Position numbers and translations under genes: made by a program. From contig NZ_CP045504.1 in NCBI RefSeq assembly GCF_013376455.1, positions 868,001-932,000 of the forward strand: a DNA stretch of 64,000 nucleotides, given 5' to 3'. Each line of letters opens with the position of its first letter. Position 1 is the stretch's first letter. Under the pieces are notes generated by a model. The model saw nothing but the letters and a program-made list of their open reading frames with translations. It had not been told where the DNA came from and ran no database searches. Origin of the DNA: Desulfolutivibrio sulfodismutans DSM 3696. Its GTDB lineage: Bacteria; Desulfobacterota; Desulfovibrionia; Desulfovibrionales; Desulfovibrionaceae. Below, one piece after another: positions 10,222 through 17,775 of this stretch.

Positions 10222-10857
10222 ATGGCGCTCAGTGACCGCGTGCAATACAGAAGATATCGCATCAGCCTGACCGAACCGCTCCTGGGCTCGCTGCCGTCGT
10301 CGAAACTGATCTACCAGGAGTATGTCGCCAGCAAGGCCCCGGAGCCCGAGGCCGAAGGCGCGGATGAAACGGCCTTGCTTCCGGCGGAGGAAACTCCGAA
10401 AACGACCGTCTTCCTGCGTGACGACCAGGGCGGTTGCTGCCTGATGGACTACCAATTCGTGGGGTTTCTCAAATCCGCCGCAAATATCCTCAAAGACGTC
10501 GTCGAAGTCCCTGTCAGCGTGGGTGGGCGGACCAGGAAGAAGACCGGTATCCCGGCTCTGCGCAACAAACTGCAACGGTTTGTGTTTGTCGACCCCCGGA
10601 TCATCCGCCTGGGCCGCGCTCCGGATGGCATCTACGAGCGACCGTTGCAAACCATGAGCAGGATGGGGCCCAGAACCTGCCTGGCCAGTTCGGAAGTCCT
10701 CAATCCGCCGATTTCGTTCGAGATACAGATTGGGCTGCTCCCGAACCTTGAAATCACCTGGGAAGTCCTGGCGCAACTTATGGAGTATGGGCAATTTGTG
10801 GGGCTCGGCCAATTTCGGGGAGCAGGATACGGACGTTTCACGTTCGACCTGCTGTGA
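10222..10857 (+). CDS. Phage protein with glycine-rich C-terminal motif
   Basis: A 211-residue protein starts at ATG 10222; GTG 10213 is an in-frame alternative three codons upstream. The most striking part is near the C-terminus: YGQFVGLGQFRGAGYGRF, a Gly-aromatic motif close to the last strand. It reminded me of proteins of Mu-like phages of unknown function and superficially of RAMP-type Gly-rich loops, but nothing else supports a CRISPR link. Two conserved-looking segments precede it (ALRNKLQRFVFVDPRIIRLG and RTCLASSEVLNPP). About 130 non-coding bases follow before the next gene. Confidence 0.6.
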   Translation: MALSDRVQYRRYRISLTEPLLGSLPSSKLIYQEYVASKAPEPEAEGADETALLPAEETPKTTVFLRDDQGGCCLMDYQFVGFLKSAANILKDVVEVPVSVGGRTRKKTGIPALRNKLQRFVFVDPRIIRLGRAPDGIYERPLQTMSRMGPRTCLASSEVLNPPISFEIQIGLLPNLEITWEVLAQLMEYGQFVGLGQFRGAGYGRFTFDLL

Positions 10858-10987
10858 TGCAAGGCAATAGCTCGGTTCGGTTCCGCATGGCTCCGTATCG
10901 CAACGGCACAGTTAGGTAGTGTTTTGATCCGCGTCGCTCAGTATCGAACCGTGTGAACTTTGAAAACAGGTCGAGCCCCACATTGTC

Positions 10988-11452
10988 ATGGAAACGGTGT
11001 ATTTTGAATGTACGGCGCTAAACGCAAGGATATCCGTAGAACAATGCCGCTCCAATCGGACCAGGCCGCTTTCGGCGTCATTGAAGGGTGTGCCTGTCCG
11101 CCATCCGGGATGCATCCGTTGCACGCAATGGCGGGATTTCGATCCGCCGTTGCCAGACGACGAAACCGAGGGGACACAGCATGAAGAGGCCGTTTTTGAA
11201 GACGAGAACATTTTCAGCATCTCGATCCCAGAAGACGAGGCTACGCCGTCCTCTCCGCAAGGGGTACGACGGCCGCCGCCACAAAAGTCTGGATGTCGGA
11301 TGCCGTCACAAGTCCGTCAGGCTCAATCCCCCTGTGCCTCCTGCCGTTATTTTCGCCCTCTGCCCACGTATCACCTGGGGGTCGAGGGCGTGAGGCTGTG
11401 CTGGGCGGACCATCAGAGCTGGGATTTCAGTTGTTACCGGGAGGAAGCATGA
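10988..11452 (+). CDS. Cysteine-rich phage protein, possible zinc binder
   Basis: This 154-residue protein has nine cysteines, unusual for a phage accessory protein. They fall in two clusters: C8, C20, C42 and C45 (GCIRC), and C103, C116, C119 (CASC), C138 and C149. An acidic, low-complexity linker of about 50 residues lies between them. Two CxxC pairs with outlying cysteines suggest two small zinc-ribbon-like folds, so nucleic-acid binding is plausible. The stop overlaps the next ATG. The family was not recognised and the function is inferred only from cysteine spacing. Confidence 0.55.
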   Translation: METVYFECTALNARISVEQCRSNRTRPLSASLKGVPVRHPGCIRCTQWRDFDPPLPDDETEGTQHEEAVFEDENIFSISIPEDEATPSSPQGVRRPPPQKSGCRMPSQVRQAQSPCASCRYFRPLPTYHLGVEGVRLCWADHQSWDFSCYREEA

Positions 11453-12132
11453 TCGTTTTGTTGTATTTGCAAGCGCCGGGTCGGGACTCCTTGCTGGCCG
11501 ATCTGGGCGGCCTGGGGCTGGTGCAGGATGAAGACTTCGTACCTGCTTCGGATCGGCACGATCTGTTCTATTTCGGTCAGGTGTCGGTGTCGGACCCGGC
11601 CGTGTATGCCTGCCTGCGTTGCAAGGACGTCGCCCTGGCCGTCTCCGTGAGTCGCACGGCCTTTGGCCGGGGTACTGTCGTTTCAGGCAGGCGTCCCGAC
11701 GGCGTGCCGATGCTGGCCGGAGAGCCGGACATGGACGTGGAGGCTGTAAAGGCGGATGCCCTCGCGCAAATAGACGCCGAGGCCGAGCGCCGCAGGCTGT
11801 TGGTCCTGACCCCGGGAGCGGGCCAATCCCTGGAATACCAGCATACCGCCGAGGAGGCGGCCCGGGCCGTGGCCGCTCCGGACCCGCTGCCTGCGGCGGC
11901 CTATCCATTTTTGGCGGCCGAGCAGGAAGCCCTCATGGCCACGATTGGCGAGGTAAGTCTGCGCGACGTGGCCGTGGCGGTCTTGGCCGACCGGGCTGCC
12001 TGGCTGGCCTATGGCGCGTCCATCAAGGCGGTGCGTCGCCGGGCCAAGCTCCAGGTGGGCGCGGCCGGGGATGTGGTGGCCATTGCCGTGGCTGTTGCCG
12101 AAGTCGTCTGGCCGGACCTCGTCCAGGCCTAA
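11449..12132 (+). CDS. Phage protein with helical C-terminus (tail-fibre-assembly-like)
   Basis: This 227-residue protein starts at ATG 11449, overlapping the previous stop, behind GAGGAAGC. The N-terminal 90 residues contain a stretch with CLRCKDV. Residues from about 95 are helical and charged (DMDVEAVKADALAQIDAEAE) and end with AWLAYGASIKAVRRRAKLQV. The C-terminal region resembles helical domains found in phage proteins encoded next to fibre genes (DUF4376-like). That resemblance is from memory and is moderate. Confidence 0.55.
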   Translation: MIVLLYLQAPGRDSLLADLGGLGLVQDEDFVPASDRHDLFYFGQVSVSDPAVYACLRCKDVALAVSVSRTAFGRGTVVSGRRPDGVPMLAGEPDMDVEAVKADALAQIDAEAERRRLLVLTPGAGQSLEYQHTAEEAARAVAAPDPLPAAAYPFLAAEQEALMATIGEVSLRDVAVAVLADRAAWLAYGASIKAVRRRAKLQVGAAGDVVAIAVAVAEVVWPDLVQA

Positions 12133-12148
12133 ACATATACCGTCGCCC

Positions 12149-12189
12149 CCTGAGGGCCGCGAGCCCCAACCCGAGAGCCCATGAGCCCC
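12149..12189 (+). repeat. Copy of the com 3-prime segment ahead of the first methyltransferase
   Basis: About 41 bases here match 13193-13234 inside com, sharing CCTGAGGGCC, GAGCCCC and AGAGCCCAT with few changes. Read in the com frame, they give LRAASPNPRAHEP against LRAVSPGPEPIEA in Com, and the frame stays open to a stop just inside the methyltransferase. Only ten-odd bases separate it from the preceding gene, so no zinc-finger half of com exists here. It looks like the tail of a lost com gene fused upstream of this methyltransferase. Confidence 0.65.
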
Positions 12190-12207
12190 TTGAAAGAGGG
12201 TCTCGTC

Positions 12208-12954
12208 ATGCAAAAGGCGCTCTTTGACAATGGCATAGTGTGGAATGGCGATGCCCTGGCGGTCCTGCGGGAACTGCCGGGCGAATCCGTTGACGCCGTG
12301 GTGACCGACCCCCCGTATTCCAGCGGGGGGTTGCACGTCGGCGCACGCCAGATCGATCCGGCCCGGAAATACCAAAAGACCGGCACGATGAAGGTGTACC
12401 CGGCCATGCTGGGAGACCTCAAGGACCAACGGTCCTTCATCATGTGGTCGAGTCTGTGGCTTTCGGAATGCTGGCGGGTGGCCAGGCCCAGCGCGCCGGT
12501 CCTGGTCTTTTCGGATTGGCGGCAGATTCCGGCCATGACCGATGCGATCCAGGCCGCCGGATTCGTCTGGCGCGGGATCGTGGTCTGGCACAAGCCGACC
12601 GCGCGGCCCATGCGCGGCGCCTTCCGGCGTGACGCTGAGTTCGTGATCTGCGCCGCCAAGGCCCCGGCTAAGGCGTTCACGACGCGCTGCCTCCCGGGGG
12701 TTTTCAGCTTCCGGGTGGTCCCCGGGGACAAGGTGCATCTGGCCGGAAAGCCTATCGACCTCCTGGTCGAACTGCTGGCCGTGACGCCCGAAAAGGGGAC
12801 CGTTCTCGATCCCTTCCTGGGCGGCGGGACCACGGCCCTGGCCTGCATCAAGACCGGCCGTCGCTTTGTCGGAGTCGAATTGTCGCCTGAGTATTACCGC
12901 GTGGCTGGCGACCGGATACGGGCCGCGCAAGGAGTTGGTCAAACGGTCCAGTAA
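12208..12954 (+). CDS. DNA adenine or cytosine-N4 methyltransferase (beta class)
   Basis: This enzyme would transfer a methyl group from S-adenosylmethionine to an exocyclic amino group in DNA. The catalytic motif TDPPY is at residues 33-37, and the AdoMet-binding motif DPFLGGGTT comes late in the protein, the order that defines the beta class. The 248-residue length is normal for a phage methylase without a large recognition domain. I chose ATG 12208 because AGAGGG lies seven bases upstream; ATG 12181 is an in-frame alternative with a poor site. No restriction enzyme gene is adjacent, so it is an orphan, probably protecting phage DNA from host restriction. A com-like sequence remnant overlaps its start. 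Confidence 0.88.
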   Translation: MQKALFDNGIVWNGDALAVLRELPGESVDAVVTDPPYSSGGLHVGARQIDPARKYQKTGTMKVYPAMLGDLKDQRSFIMWSSLWLSECWRVARPSAPVLVFSDWRQIPAMTDAIQAAGFVWRGIVVWHKPTARPMRGAFRRDAEFVICAAKAPAKAFTTRCLPGVFSFRVVPGDKVHLAGKPIDLLVELLAVTPEKGTVLDPFLGGGTTALACIKTGRRFVGVELSPEYYRVAGDRIRAAQGVGQTVQ

Positions 12955-13094
12955 GTGGAGCAGGCGGGGCGGGTTGCGCCGCCCCACTGGCCCGGTGCTG
13001 ACACACCGGTCCCCGGCCGAAGCCGCTGCCCCTCCCCTGGCGCCAGGGATGGAGATGAGCTAGCAGGCCCCGGCCCAAGCTGTAAAGGACTGAA

Positions 13095-13271
13095 ATGAGG
13101 GAAATTCGTTGCGGTATTTGTAACAAGCTGTTGGCCAAGGGCGAGGCGTTCGAGCTCGCCATCAAGTGCCCGCGTTGCGGGACGGTGCATCTCCTGAGGG
13201 CCGTGAGCCCCGGACCAGAGCCCATCGAGGCCCCGTCAGGAGAGAAGATTGCATGTCGGGAGTCTGTTTAG
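13095..13271 (+). CDS. com: Com-like zinc-finger translational regulator
   Basis: This 58-residue protein, too short for routine gene calling, reads MREIRCGICNKLLAKGEAFE and has two CxxC pairs, C6/C9 and C25/C28 (KCPRCGT). Spacing and sequence match phage Mu Com (RCxxCNKLLxK...CPRC), a zinc protein that binds mom mRNA and exposes its start codon. In Mu, com overlaps mom. Here it overlaps a cytosine-5 methyltransferase by 23 bases, and the methylase ribosome site AGGAGA (13238-13243) lies inside com. By analogy, Com probably switches on translation of the methylase. The family call is strong; the target is inferred from the overlap. Confidence 0.85.
   Translation: MREIRCGICNKLLAKGEAFELAIKCPRCGTVHLLRAVSPGPEPIEAPSGEKIACRESV
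13193..13234 (+). repeat. Second copy of the com-tail repeat, inside com
   Basis: This is the partner of 12149-12189. It lies in the 3-prime part of com, just upstream of the ribosome site and TTG start of the cytosine methyltransferase. In both places the repeat ends shortly before a methylase start codon, which suggests either a shared ancestral com-methylase junction or a conserved RNA element. Confidence 0.65.
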
Positions 13272-14007
13272 CGGTGCCGGAATCGGCGATGTGGCGGTCA
13301 ACCAGGCCGGGTTTGCCCATGCCTGGTTTTGCGAGTGCGCCCCGTATGCGCGGGCGATCCTTGAAAAACGCTGGCCGGGTATCCCGGTCTTCCAGGATGT
13401 GAGGGACGTCAATGCCGAAAACGCCCAAAAGGTCGATATCGTCATTGGCGGCTTCCCCTGCCAGGACATCTCATGCGCCGGGTCTGGCGCGGGGATCACA
13501 GGCAGCCGATCCGGACTCTGGTCCGAATACGCCAGGGTCATTCGCGAGCTACGACCGGCCTACGCAGTCGTGGAAAACGTCAAGGCCCTGCTCGGGCGGG
13601 GAATCGACCGGGTGCTCGGGGACTTGGCCGAGATCGGGTATGATGCGGAATGGGACGTGTTCCCTGCGGCGGCCTTTGGCGCCCCGCATCTGCGTGAGCG
13701 GGTTCTCCTTGTTGCCTACCCCGGCGGCCATCGAGGGAGAGCCCGTGCGCCAATACTTGCGCCGGGAGGAGACCTGGCGCTCCACGGGCAACCTGACGGC
13801 CCGGTTGATTGGAATGGTCTACGGCTTGAAGGACCGAGAGCCCAGGCCGCCGTTGCGGCTTATCGCGGCCCCGTCGTTTGTCGAGTGGATGATGGGGGTT
13901 CCTCCTGGATGGACCGATTGCGTGTGCTCGGAAACGGCATCACGCCTCCTGTCCTGCGGTGGGTTCTGACCCGAATCAAAGCCGACTCGGAACACGTCGC
14001 GCAATAG
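13249..14007 (+). CDS. DNA cytosine-5 methyltransferase, possibly frameshifted
   Basis: The product carries C5-methylase motifs in order: AdoMet site GSLFSGAGIGD (residues 4-14), the PCQ loop GGFPCQDIS with catalytic Cys71, ENV (109-111), GAPHLRERV, and the late motif RVLGNGITPP. The start is TTG 13249, preceded at five bases by AGGAGA; no ATG or GTG fits. From about 13,712 to 13,915 another frame also reads like a methylase (LLPTPAAIEGEP, FVEWMMGVPPGWTD). Two compensating indels may therefore have scrambled the target-recognition region, although the frame stays open throughout (252 residues). Translation is probably controlled by Com. Activity is uncertain. Confidence 0.8.
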   Translation: MHVGSLFSGAGIGDVAVNQAGFAHAWFCECAPYARAILEKRWPGIPVFQDVRDVNAENAQKVDIVIGGFPCQDISCAGSGAGITGSRSGLWSEYARVIRELRPAYAVVENVKALLGRGIDRVLGDLAEIGYDAEWDVFPAAAFGAPHLRERVLLVAYPGGHRGRARAPILAPGGDLALHGQPDGPVDWNGLRLEGPRAQAAVAAYRGPVVCRVDDGGSSWMDRLRVLGNGITPPVLRWVLTRIKADSEHVAQ

Positions 14008-14061
14008 GGCTGGCGAGGGCGGAGCAAGGGGGTGTTTTCATCTCCCCGATCCGCCCTCGCC

Positions 14062-14110
14062 ATTTCTCATTTCGCCTGCAACGATTTCTCATTTTGCTTG
14101 CGCACTTACA
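14062..14110 (+). repeat. Mu-like prophage right end with tandem transposase sites
   Basis: Two tandem 22-bp units, 14062-14083 and 14084-14105, share ATTTCTCATTTYGCYTGC. Read inward on the minus strand from 14110, the end begins TGTAAGTGCGCAAG. Aligned by eye with the Mu right end as I remember it, about two thirds of the first 50 bases agree, including GCGCA, the GAAA runs and CGTT. Mu also has its R1 and R2 transposase sites adjacent. The terminal dinucleotide is CA on the plus strand, as required for Mu-type transposition. Host DNA would start at 14111. Confidence 0.75.
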
Positions 14111-14173
14111 TTAGGACTGTCCATCCTCAAAATCCACAGGGGAAGGTTGGCGGGGCGGTTGGCGCAGTTGATA

Positions 14174-14214
14174 GAAAATCAAAAGGGCCTAGGAGGATTA
14201 CCCCCTAAGCCCTT
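14174..14214 (-). terminator. Terminator of tRNA-Thr
   Basis: On the minus strand a 14-bp stem, nearly perfect (AAGGGCTTAGGGGG paired with CCTCCTAGGCCCTT around TAAT), is followed by TTGATTTTC. It lies a few bases after the tRNA 3-prime end. The prophage joins host DNA beyond it, so the insertion spared the tRNA. Confidence 0.75.
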
Positions 14215-14222
14215 GAAATTCT

Positions 14223-14298
14223 TGGAGCCAGCATGGAGACTCGAACTCCAGACCTGCTGATTACGAATCAGCTGCTCTACCAACTGAGCTATGCTGGC
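14223..14298 (-). tRNA. tRNA-Thr (CGT anticodon)
   Basis: On the minus strand the sequence folds as a standard 76-base tRNA: acceptor GCCAGCA paired with TGCTGGC, D arm with AGCTCAGTTGG, anticodon loop TTCGTAA giving CGT (reads ACG), T arm with GTTCGAGTC, discriminator T and encoded CCA. It is immediately outside the prophage. Confidence 0.95.
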
Positions 14299-14641
14299 CC
14301 TCGTGCCCATTCGCGCGGTCGTCGCGATCGCGTGGCCACGCGGTTGCGCGGCCCGTCTTCATATACGTCCTGCGTGCCCCTCGTCAAGTATGAGGCGCAT
14401 CGCCGCAGCCGGGCCGGAATCGGGCATACAATCGAAAATCATCCCAGCATCCATCCTGCCATGCTGGAAGCATGGGGCGCATAACCGCTGTCGGGCCGGT
14501 ATCCGGGCGTCGGAGGAACGGCCATCCCCGCCCTCCATCCAGCCATGCCGCATTCCCGGCCCCGAGGCCTCCCGCTTTCCCTCGTGGACAACCCCCCGGG
14601 TCTCCTGCTACTTCCACGGGCAAGACGCAAAGGAGTGCTCC

Positions 14642-15430
14642 ATGCCCCACGGAACCAAGGTGCTGATCGTCGAGGACAGCCGGGTCCAGGCCCGGATCAT
14701 GAGCGAACACATCCGCGGCGTGACCCCTTACGAAACCCTGGTCACCGCCACCCTGGCCGAGACCGCCCAGGTCATGGAGCAAAGCCGCGACGACATCTTC
14801 GTCGCCGTCTTAGACCTCAACCTCCCCGACGACACCGGCGGCGAAATCGTGGCCCTGGCCAACCGATACGCCGTTCCCGCCGTGGTCATGACCTCGTCGT
14901 TTGACGAGGAGGTCCGCAAAAACCTCCTCGCGCAAAACGTGGTGGACTATTTCCTCAAATCCATGGCCGAAGTGACCAACATGGAAAACCTCATTGAGCG
15001 GCTGCACAAAAATCTATCCGTCACCGTGCTGGTGGCCGACGATTCCAAACTCGCAAGACACCAGATGGCCACCCTTCTGGGAAACCAGAACTATCAGGTC
15101 ATGGAGGCCGCCGACGGGGCCGCAGCCCTGGACATCCTGCGCGACACCCCGGATGTGCGCCTGCTCATCACCGACTACCACATGCCGCGCATGGACGGCT
15201 TTGAACTGATCACCGAGATCCGCAAGACCCGGCCCAAGGACAGGTTGGCCATCATCGGCGTTTCGGCCGAAGGGGGCGAACAGACCGCCCGGTTCATTAA
15301 AAACGGGGCCAATGACTTCCTGACCAAGCCCATCAGCATGGAAGAATTCTACTGCCGGGTCAACCAGCAGATGGACATGCTGGACATCCTCCAGGATTAC
15401 AAGGCGCTGTGCGAAAAAAAGGATTCCTAG
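14642..15430 (+). CDS. Response regulator with two receiver domains
   Basis: This 262-residue cytoplasmic protein is two CheY-like receivers in tandem and has no output domain. The first holds ED at 11-12, the phosphoacceptor D58 (VLDLNLPDD) and K106. The second holds DD at 133-134, D178 (ITDYHMPRMDG) and K229 (LTKP). Both sets of key residues are present, so both may be phosphorylated; such proteins usually act as phosphate relays or sinks or bind a partner. The start is ATG 14642 behind AAGGAG. The end overlaps the start of the pbpC-like gene by 22 bases, hinting at co-translation. No cognate kinase is adjacent. Confidence 0.88.
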   Translation: MPHGTKVLIVEDSRVQARIMSEHIRGVTPYETLVTATLAETAQVMEQSRDDIFVAVLDLNLPDDTGGEIVALANRYAVPAVVMTSSFDEEVRKNLLAQNVVDYFLKSMAEVTNMENLIERLHKNLSVTVLVADDSKLARHQMATLLGNQNYQVMEAADGAAALDILRDTPDVRLLITDYHMPRMDGFELITEIRKTRPKDRLAIIGVSAEGGEQTARFIKNGANDFLTKPISMEEFYCRVNQQMDMLDILQDYKALCEKKDS

Positions 15431-17775
15431 GCAGAAGCCGATCCCGTCCGGGCAAGCGCCTTCTCCTGGCGGCCGTCCTGGCTGTCCTGATTCCGGTGGC
15501 GGCCTTTTTCCTCCTCGACGCTGTCTTTCCCTTTCCGGAAGGCCGCCTGCATCCCGCGCCCGCCACCGTGATCCAGGACCGCAACGGGAACCCCCTGCGC
15601 CTGTATCTGGCCCCGGATCACGCCTGGCGTTTTCCCGTGACCCTGGAAAACACCGCCCCCATCCTGGCGCAAACCCTGGTGGCCTCGGAAGACCGGCATT
15701 TCCGCCGCCACCCGGGCATTAACCCCCTGGCTCTGGCCCGGGCTGCCCTTGGCAACCTCATGGCCGGGCGGGTGCAAAGCGGCGGCTCCACCATCACCAT
15801 GCAGGTGGCCCGCCTCGTCGAGCCCAAGCCGCGCACCCTGTCCGCCAAGTGCGTGGAGATGTTCCGCGCCGTGCAGCTCGAACGCCGCCATTCCAAGGAC
15901 GAAATCCTCACCGCCTACCTCAACCTGGCCCCCTTTGGCGGCAACATCGTGGGGGTGGGCGCAGCGGCCTTCTTCTATTTCGGCAAGCCCCCGGATCGCC
16001 TGTCCCTGGGCGAGGCGGCGCTTTTGACCGTCCTGCCGCGCTCCCCCACCCGCCTCGACCCGGTCCGCGACGCCCAGGCCGCCACCCGGGGCCGGGACAT
16101 GGTGCTGGACCAGCTTGCCGCGCGCGGGGCCATTTCCCCTCACGACGCCGCCGAGGCCAAGGCCACGCCCGTGCCCGGCCATGTGGCCACGCCACCCTTT
16201 TTCGCCCCCCATTTTTGCGACCTGGCCAAAAGCAAACGGCCAGGCCAGTCCACGGTACCCACCACCCTCGACCCCTTCGTGCAAAAGGCAGCCGAGGAAA
16301 TCCTCAAGGGACGCGCCGAACGCCTGCGCAGCCTGGGCATCGGCTCGGTGGCGGCGGTCATCCTCGACCGCGCCCGCCGCGACGTCCTGGCCATGGTCGG
16401 CTCACCCCATTTTTTCGACGCCCCGCGCAGCGGCCAGATCAACGGGACCGTCATCCGCCGCTCCCCAGGGTCCGCGCTCAAGCCCTTCCTCTTCGCCACG
16501 GCCATGGACGCCGGGATCATCGTGCCCGAGACCCTGCTCCTGGACATCCCCACCGCCTTTTCCGGCTACGCCCCAAAAAACTACGACGGCCTGTTTCGCG
16601 GCCGGGTCACGGCCGAAAAGGCCCTCATCACCTCCCTCAACGTCCCGGCCGTGCGCCTTCTGGATACCGTGGGGACCGAAAACTTCCATGCCCTGCTCAC
16701 GCGCGGGGGGCTGACCACCCTGAACAAGCCCGCCAGCCATTACGGCCTGTCCCTGGTCCTGGGCGGCGGCGAGGTGACGCTTTTGTCCCTGACCGGCCTC
16801 TACGCCACCCTGGCCGCCGGGGGCGAACATGTGGTCCCGCGCCTTTTTCCCGACTCCCCCGTGGCGGGTCTCCGGCTTTTCTCTCCCGAATCCTGCGCCT
16901 TGATCACGGAGATCCTGGCCAAGGTGGAGCGGCCGGATCTGCCCGGCGGCTTCGAACGGGCCATGGGCGTCCCGGCCGTGGCCTGGAAGACCGGCACCTC
17001 CTACGGCCACCGCGACGCCTGGGCCTTCGGCTATTCCGCCGAACACGTCATCGGGGTCTGGGTGGGCAACATGGACGCCACCCCGGTCAAGGGCATCTCC
17101 GGCGCGGTGCATGCCGGTCCCATCCTCTTTGAGCTGTTTCGGGCCGTGGAGCGCAACGGGTCGCGCCTGCCCGACCCCGGCCCCCTGAATCTGGCCGGGG
17201 TGGAGGTCTGCGCCGAGAGCCACGAGTTGCCCGGGCCGTATTGCGACCGCCGAATCACCATCACCACCATCCCCGGGGTCACCCGGCTGGCCCCCTGCAC
17301 CGTGCACCGGCAGATTCACGTCGATCTGAAGCGGGGCCTGCGGCTGGCCGGGGAATGCCTGGAGCGCCACCCCTCGCGGCCCGAGGTGGTGACCGAATTT
17401 CCGGCGGAGTTGTGCGCCTGGTGGCGCTCGGCGGGCATCGCCTTCCCCGTCCCGCCACCGCCGCACCCGGACTGCGCCGAGGTGGCCGGGGGCGAACCGC
17501 CGCGTATCGTCTCCCCCAGCCCGGGCGCGCCTTATTCCCTGCGCCAGGATGTCCCCGCCGCCTTCCAGCGGCTGTCGCTTGCGGCCAATGTGGCCGCCCC
17601 GGCCTCAAAGGTCTATTGGTACCAGGACGGCCTGTTGGTGGCCCAGGGGACGGCGGCGGAACGGCTGTTCGTGGATCTCACGCCGGGACGGCACCGGCTG
17701 GTGGTCATGGACGACCTGGGGCGCATGGACAGCGTGACCTATCATGTGGACGGAAAAATGGAGGGCATCCCATGA
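15409..17775 (+). CDS. pbpC: Penicillin-binding protein 1C
   Basis: A 788-residue class A penicillin-binding protein that polymerises and cross-links peptidoglycan at the outer face of the inner membrane. One membrane anchor is at residues 18-37. The glycosyltransferase domain has EDRHFRRHPG (94-103) and GGSTITMQ (125-132). The transpeptidase domain has the nucleophile in SALK (S355), SLN (409-411) and KTGTS (527-531). The C-terminal 100 residues form the extra beta domain (BiPBP_C) that marks PBP1C. The start is GTG 15409, inside the preceding regulator gene. The next gene overlaps by four bases, so the four genes to 18841 form one envelope-related operon. Confidence 0.93.
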   Translation: MRKKGFLGRSRSRPGKRLLLAAVLAVLIPVAAFFLLDAVFPFPEGRLHPAPATVIQDRNGNPLRLYLAPDHAWRFPVTLENTAPILAQTLVASEDRHFRRHPGINPLALARAALGNLMAGRVQSGGSTITMQVARLVEPKPRTLSAKCVEMFRAVQLERRHSKDEILTAYLNLAPFGGNIVGVGAAAFFYFGKPPDRLSLGEAALLTVLPRSPTRLDPVRDAQAATRGRDMVLDQLAARGAISPHDAAEAKATPVPGHVATPPFFAPHFCDLAKSKRPGQSTVPTTLDPFVQKAAEEILKGRAERLRSLGIGSVAAVILDRARRDVLAMVGSPHFFDAPRSGQINGTVIRRSPGSALKPFLFATAMDAGIIVPETLLLDIPTAFSGYAPKNYDGLFRGRVTAEKALITSLNVPAVRLLDTVGTENFHALLTRGGLTTLNKPASHYGLSLVLGGGEVTLLSLTGLYATLAAGGEHVVPRLFPDSPVAGLRLFSPESCALITEILAKVERPDLPGGFERAMGVPAVAWKTGTSYGHRDAWAFGYSAEHVIGVWVGNMDATPVKGISGAVHAGPILFELFRAVERNGSRLPDPGPLNLAGVEVCAESHELPGPYCDRRITITTIPGVTRLAPCTVHRQIHVDLKRGLRLAGECLERHPSRPEVVTEFPAELCAWWRSAGIAFPVPPPPHPDCAEVAGGEPPRIVSPSPGAPYSLRQDVPAAFQRLSLAANVAAPASKVYWYQDGLLVAQGTAAERLFVDLTPGRHRLVVMDDLGRMDSVTYHVDGKMEGIP

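Larger units (their letters stand above)
1..14110 (+). mobile_element. Right-hand part of a Mu-like prophage, probably defective
   Basis: All genes read rightward and most overlap by a few bases, as in a phage late operon: tape measure, tail and baseplate proteins, tail fibre, then accessory genes. A Com-like gene with DNA methyltransferases sits at the far right, the place where Mu carries com and mom. The right boundary is set by tandem 22-bp repeats ending in CA at 14110, which look like Mu-type transposase binding sites. Head, replication and transposase genes would lie to the left, outside the window. Numerous frameshifts in the tail genes argue that it no longer makes particles. The boundary is inferred from the end sequence and was not tested against an empty site. 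Confidence 0.8.

Noticed and set aside
10222-10857. Gly-rich GLGQFRGAGYGRF motif as a CRISPR RAMP protein
   Set aside because: No repeats, no other cas-like genes and clear phage context; the resemblance is limited to one glycine-rich loop.
11619-12227. Long overlapping frame across 11.6-12.2 kb as a gene
   Set aside because: It is a GC-driven shadow of the gene at 11449; only its last part, the com-like tail, is meaningful.
14223-14298. tRNA-Thr as the attachment site of the prophage
   Set aside because: The tRNA terminator lies between the tRNA and the phage end, and the end looks like Mu; no tRNA fragment repeat was seen.
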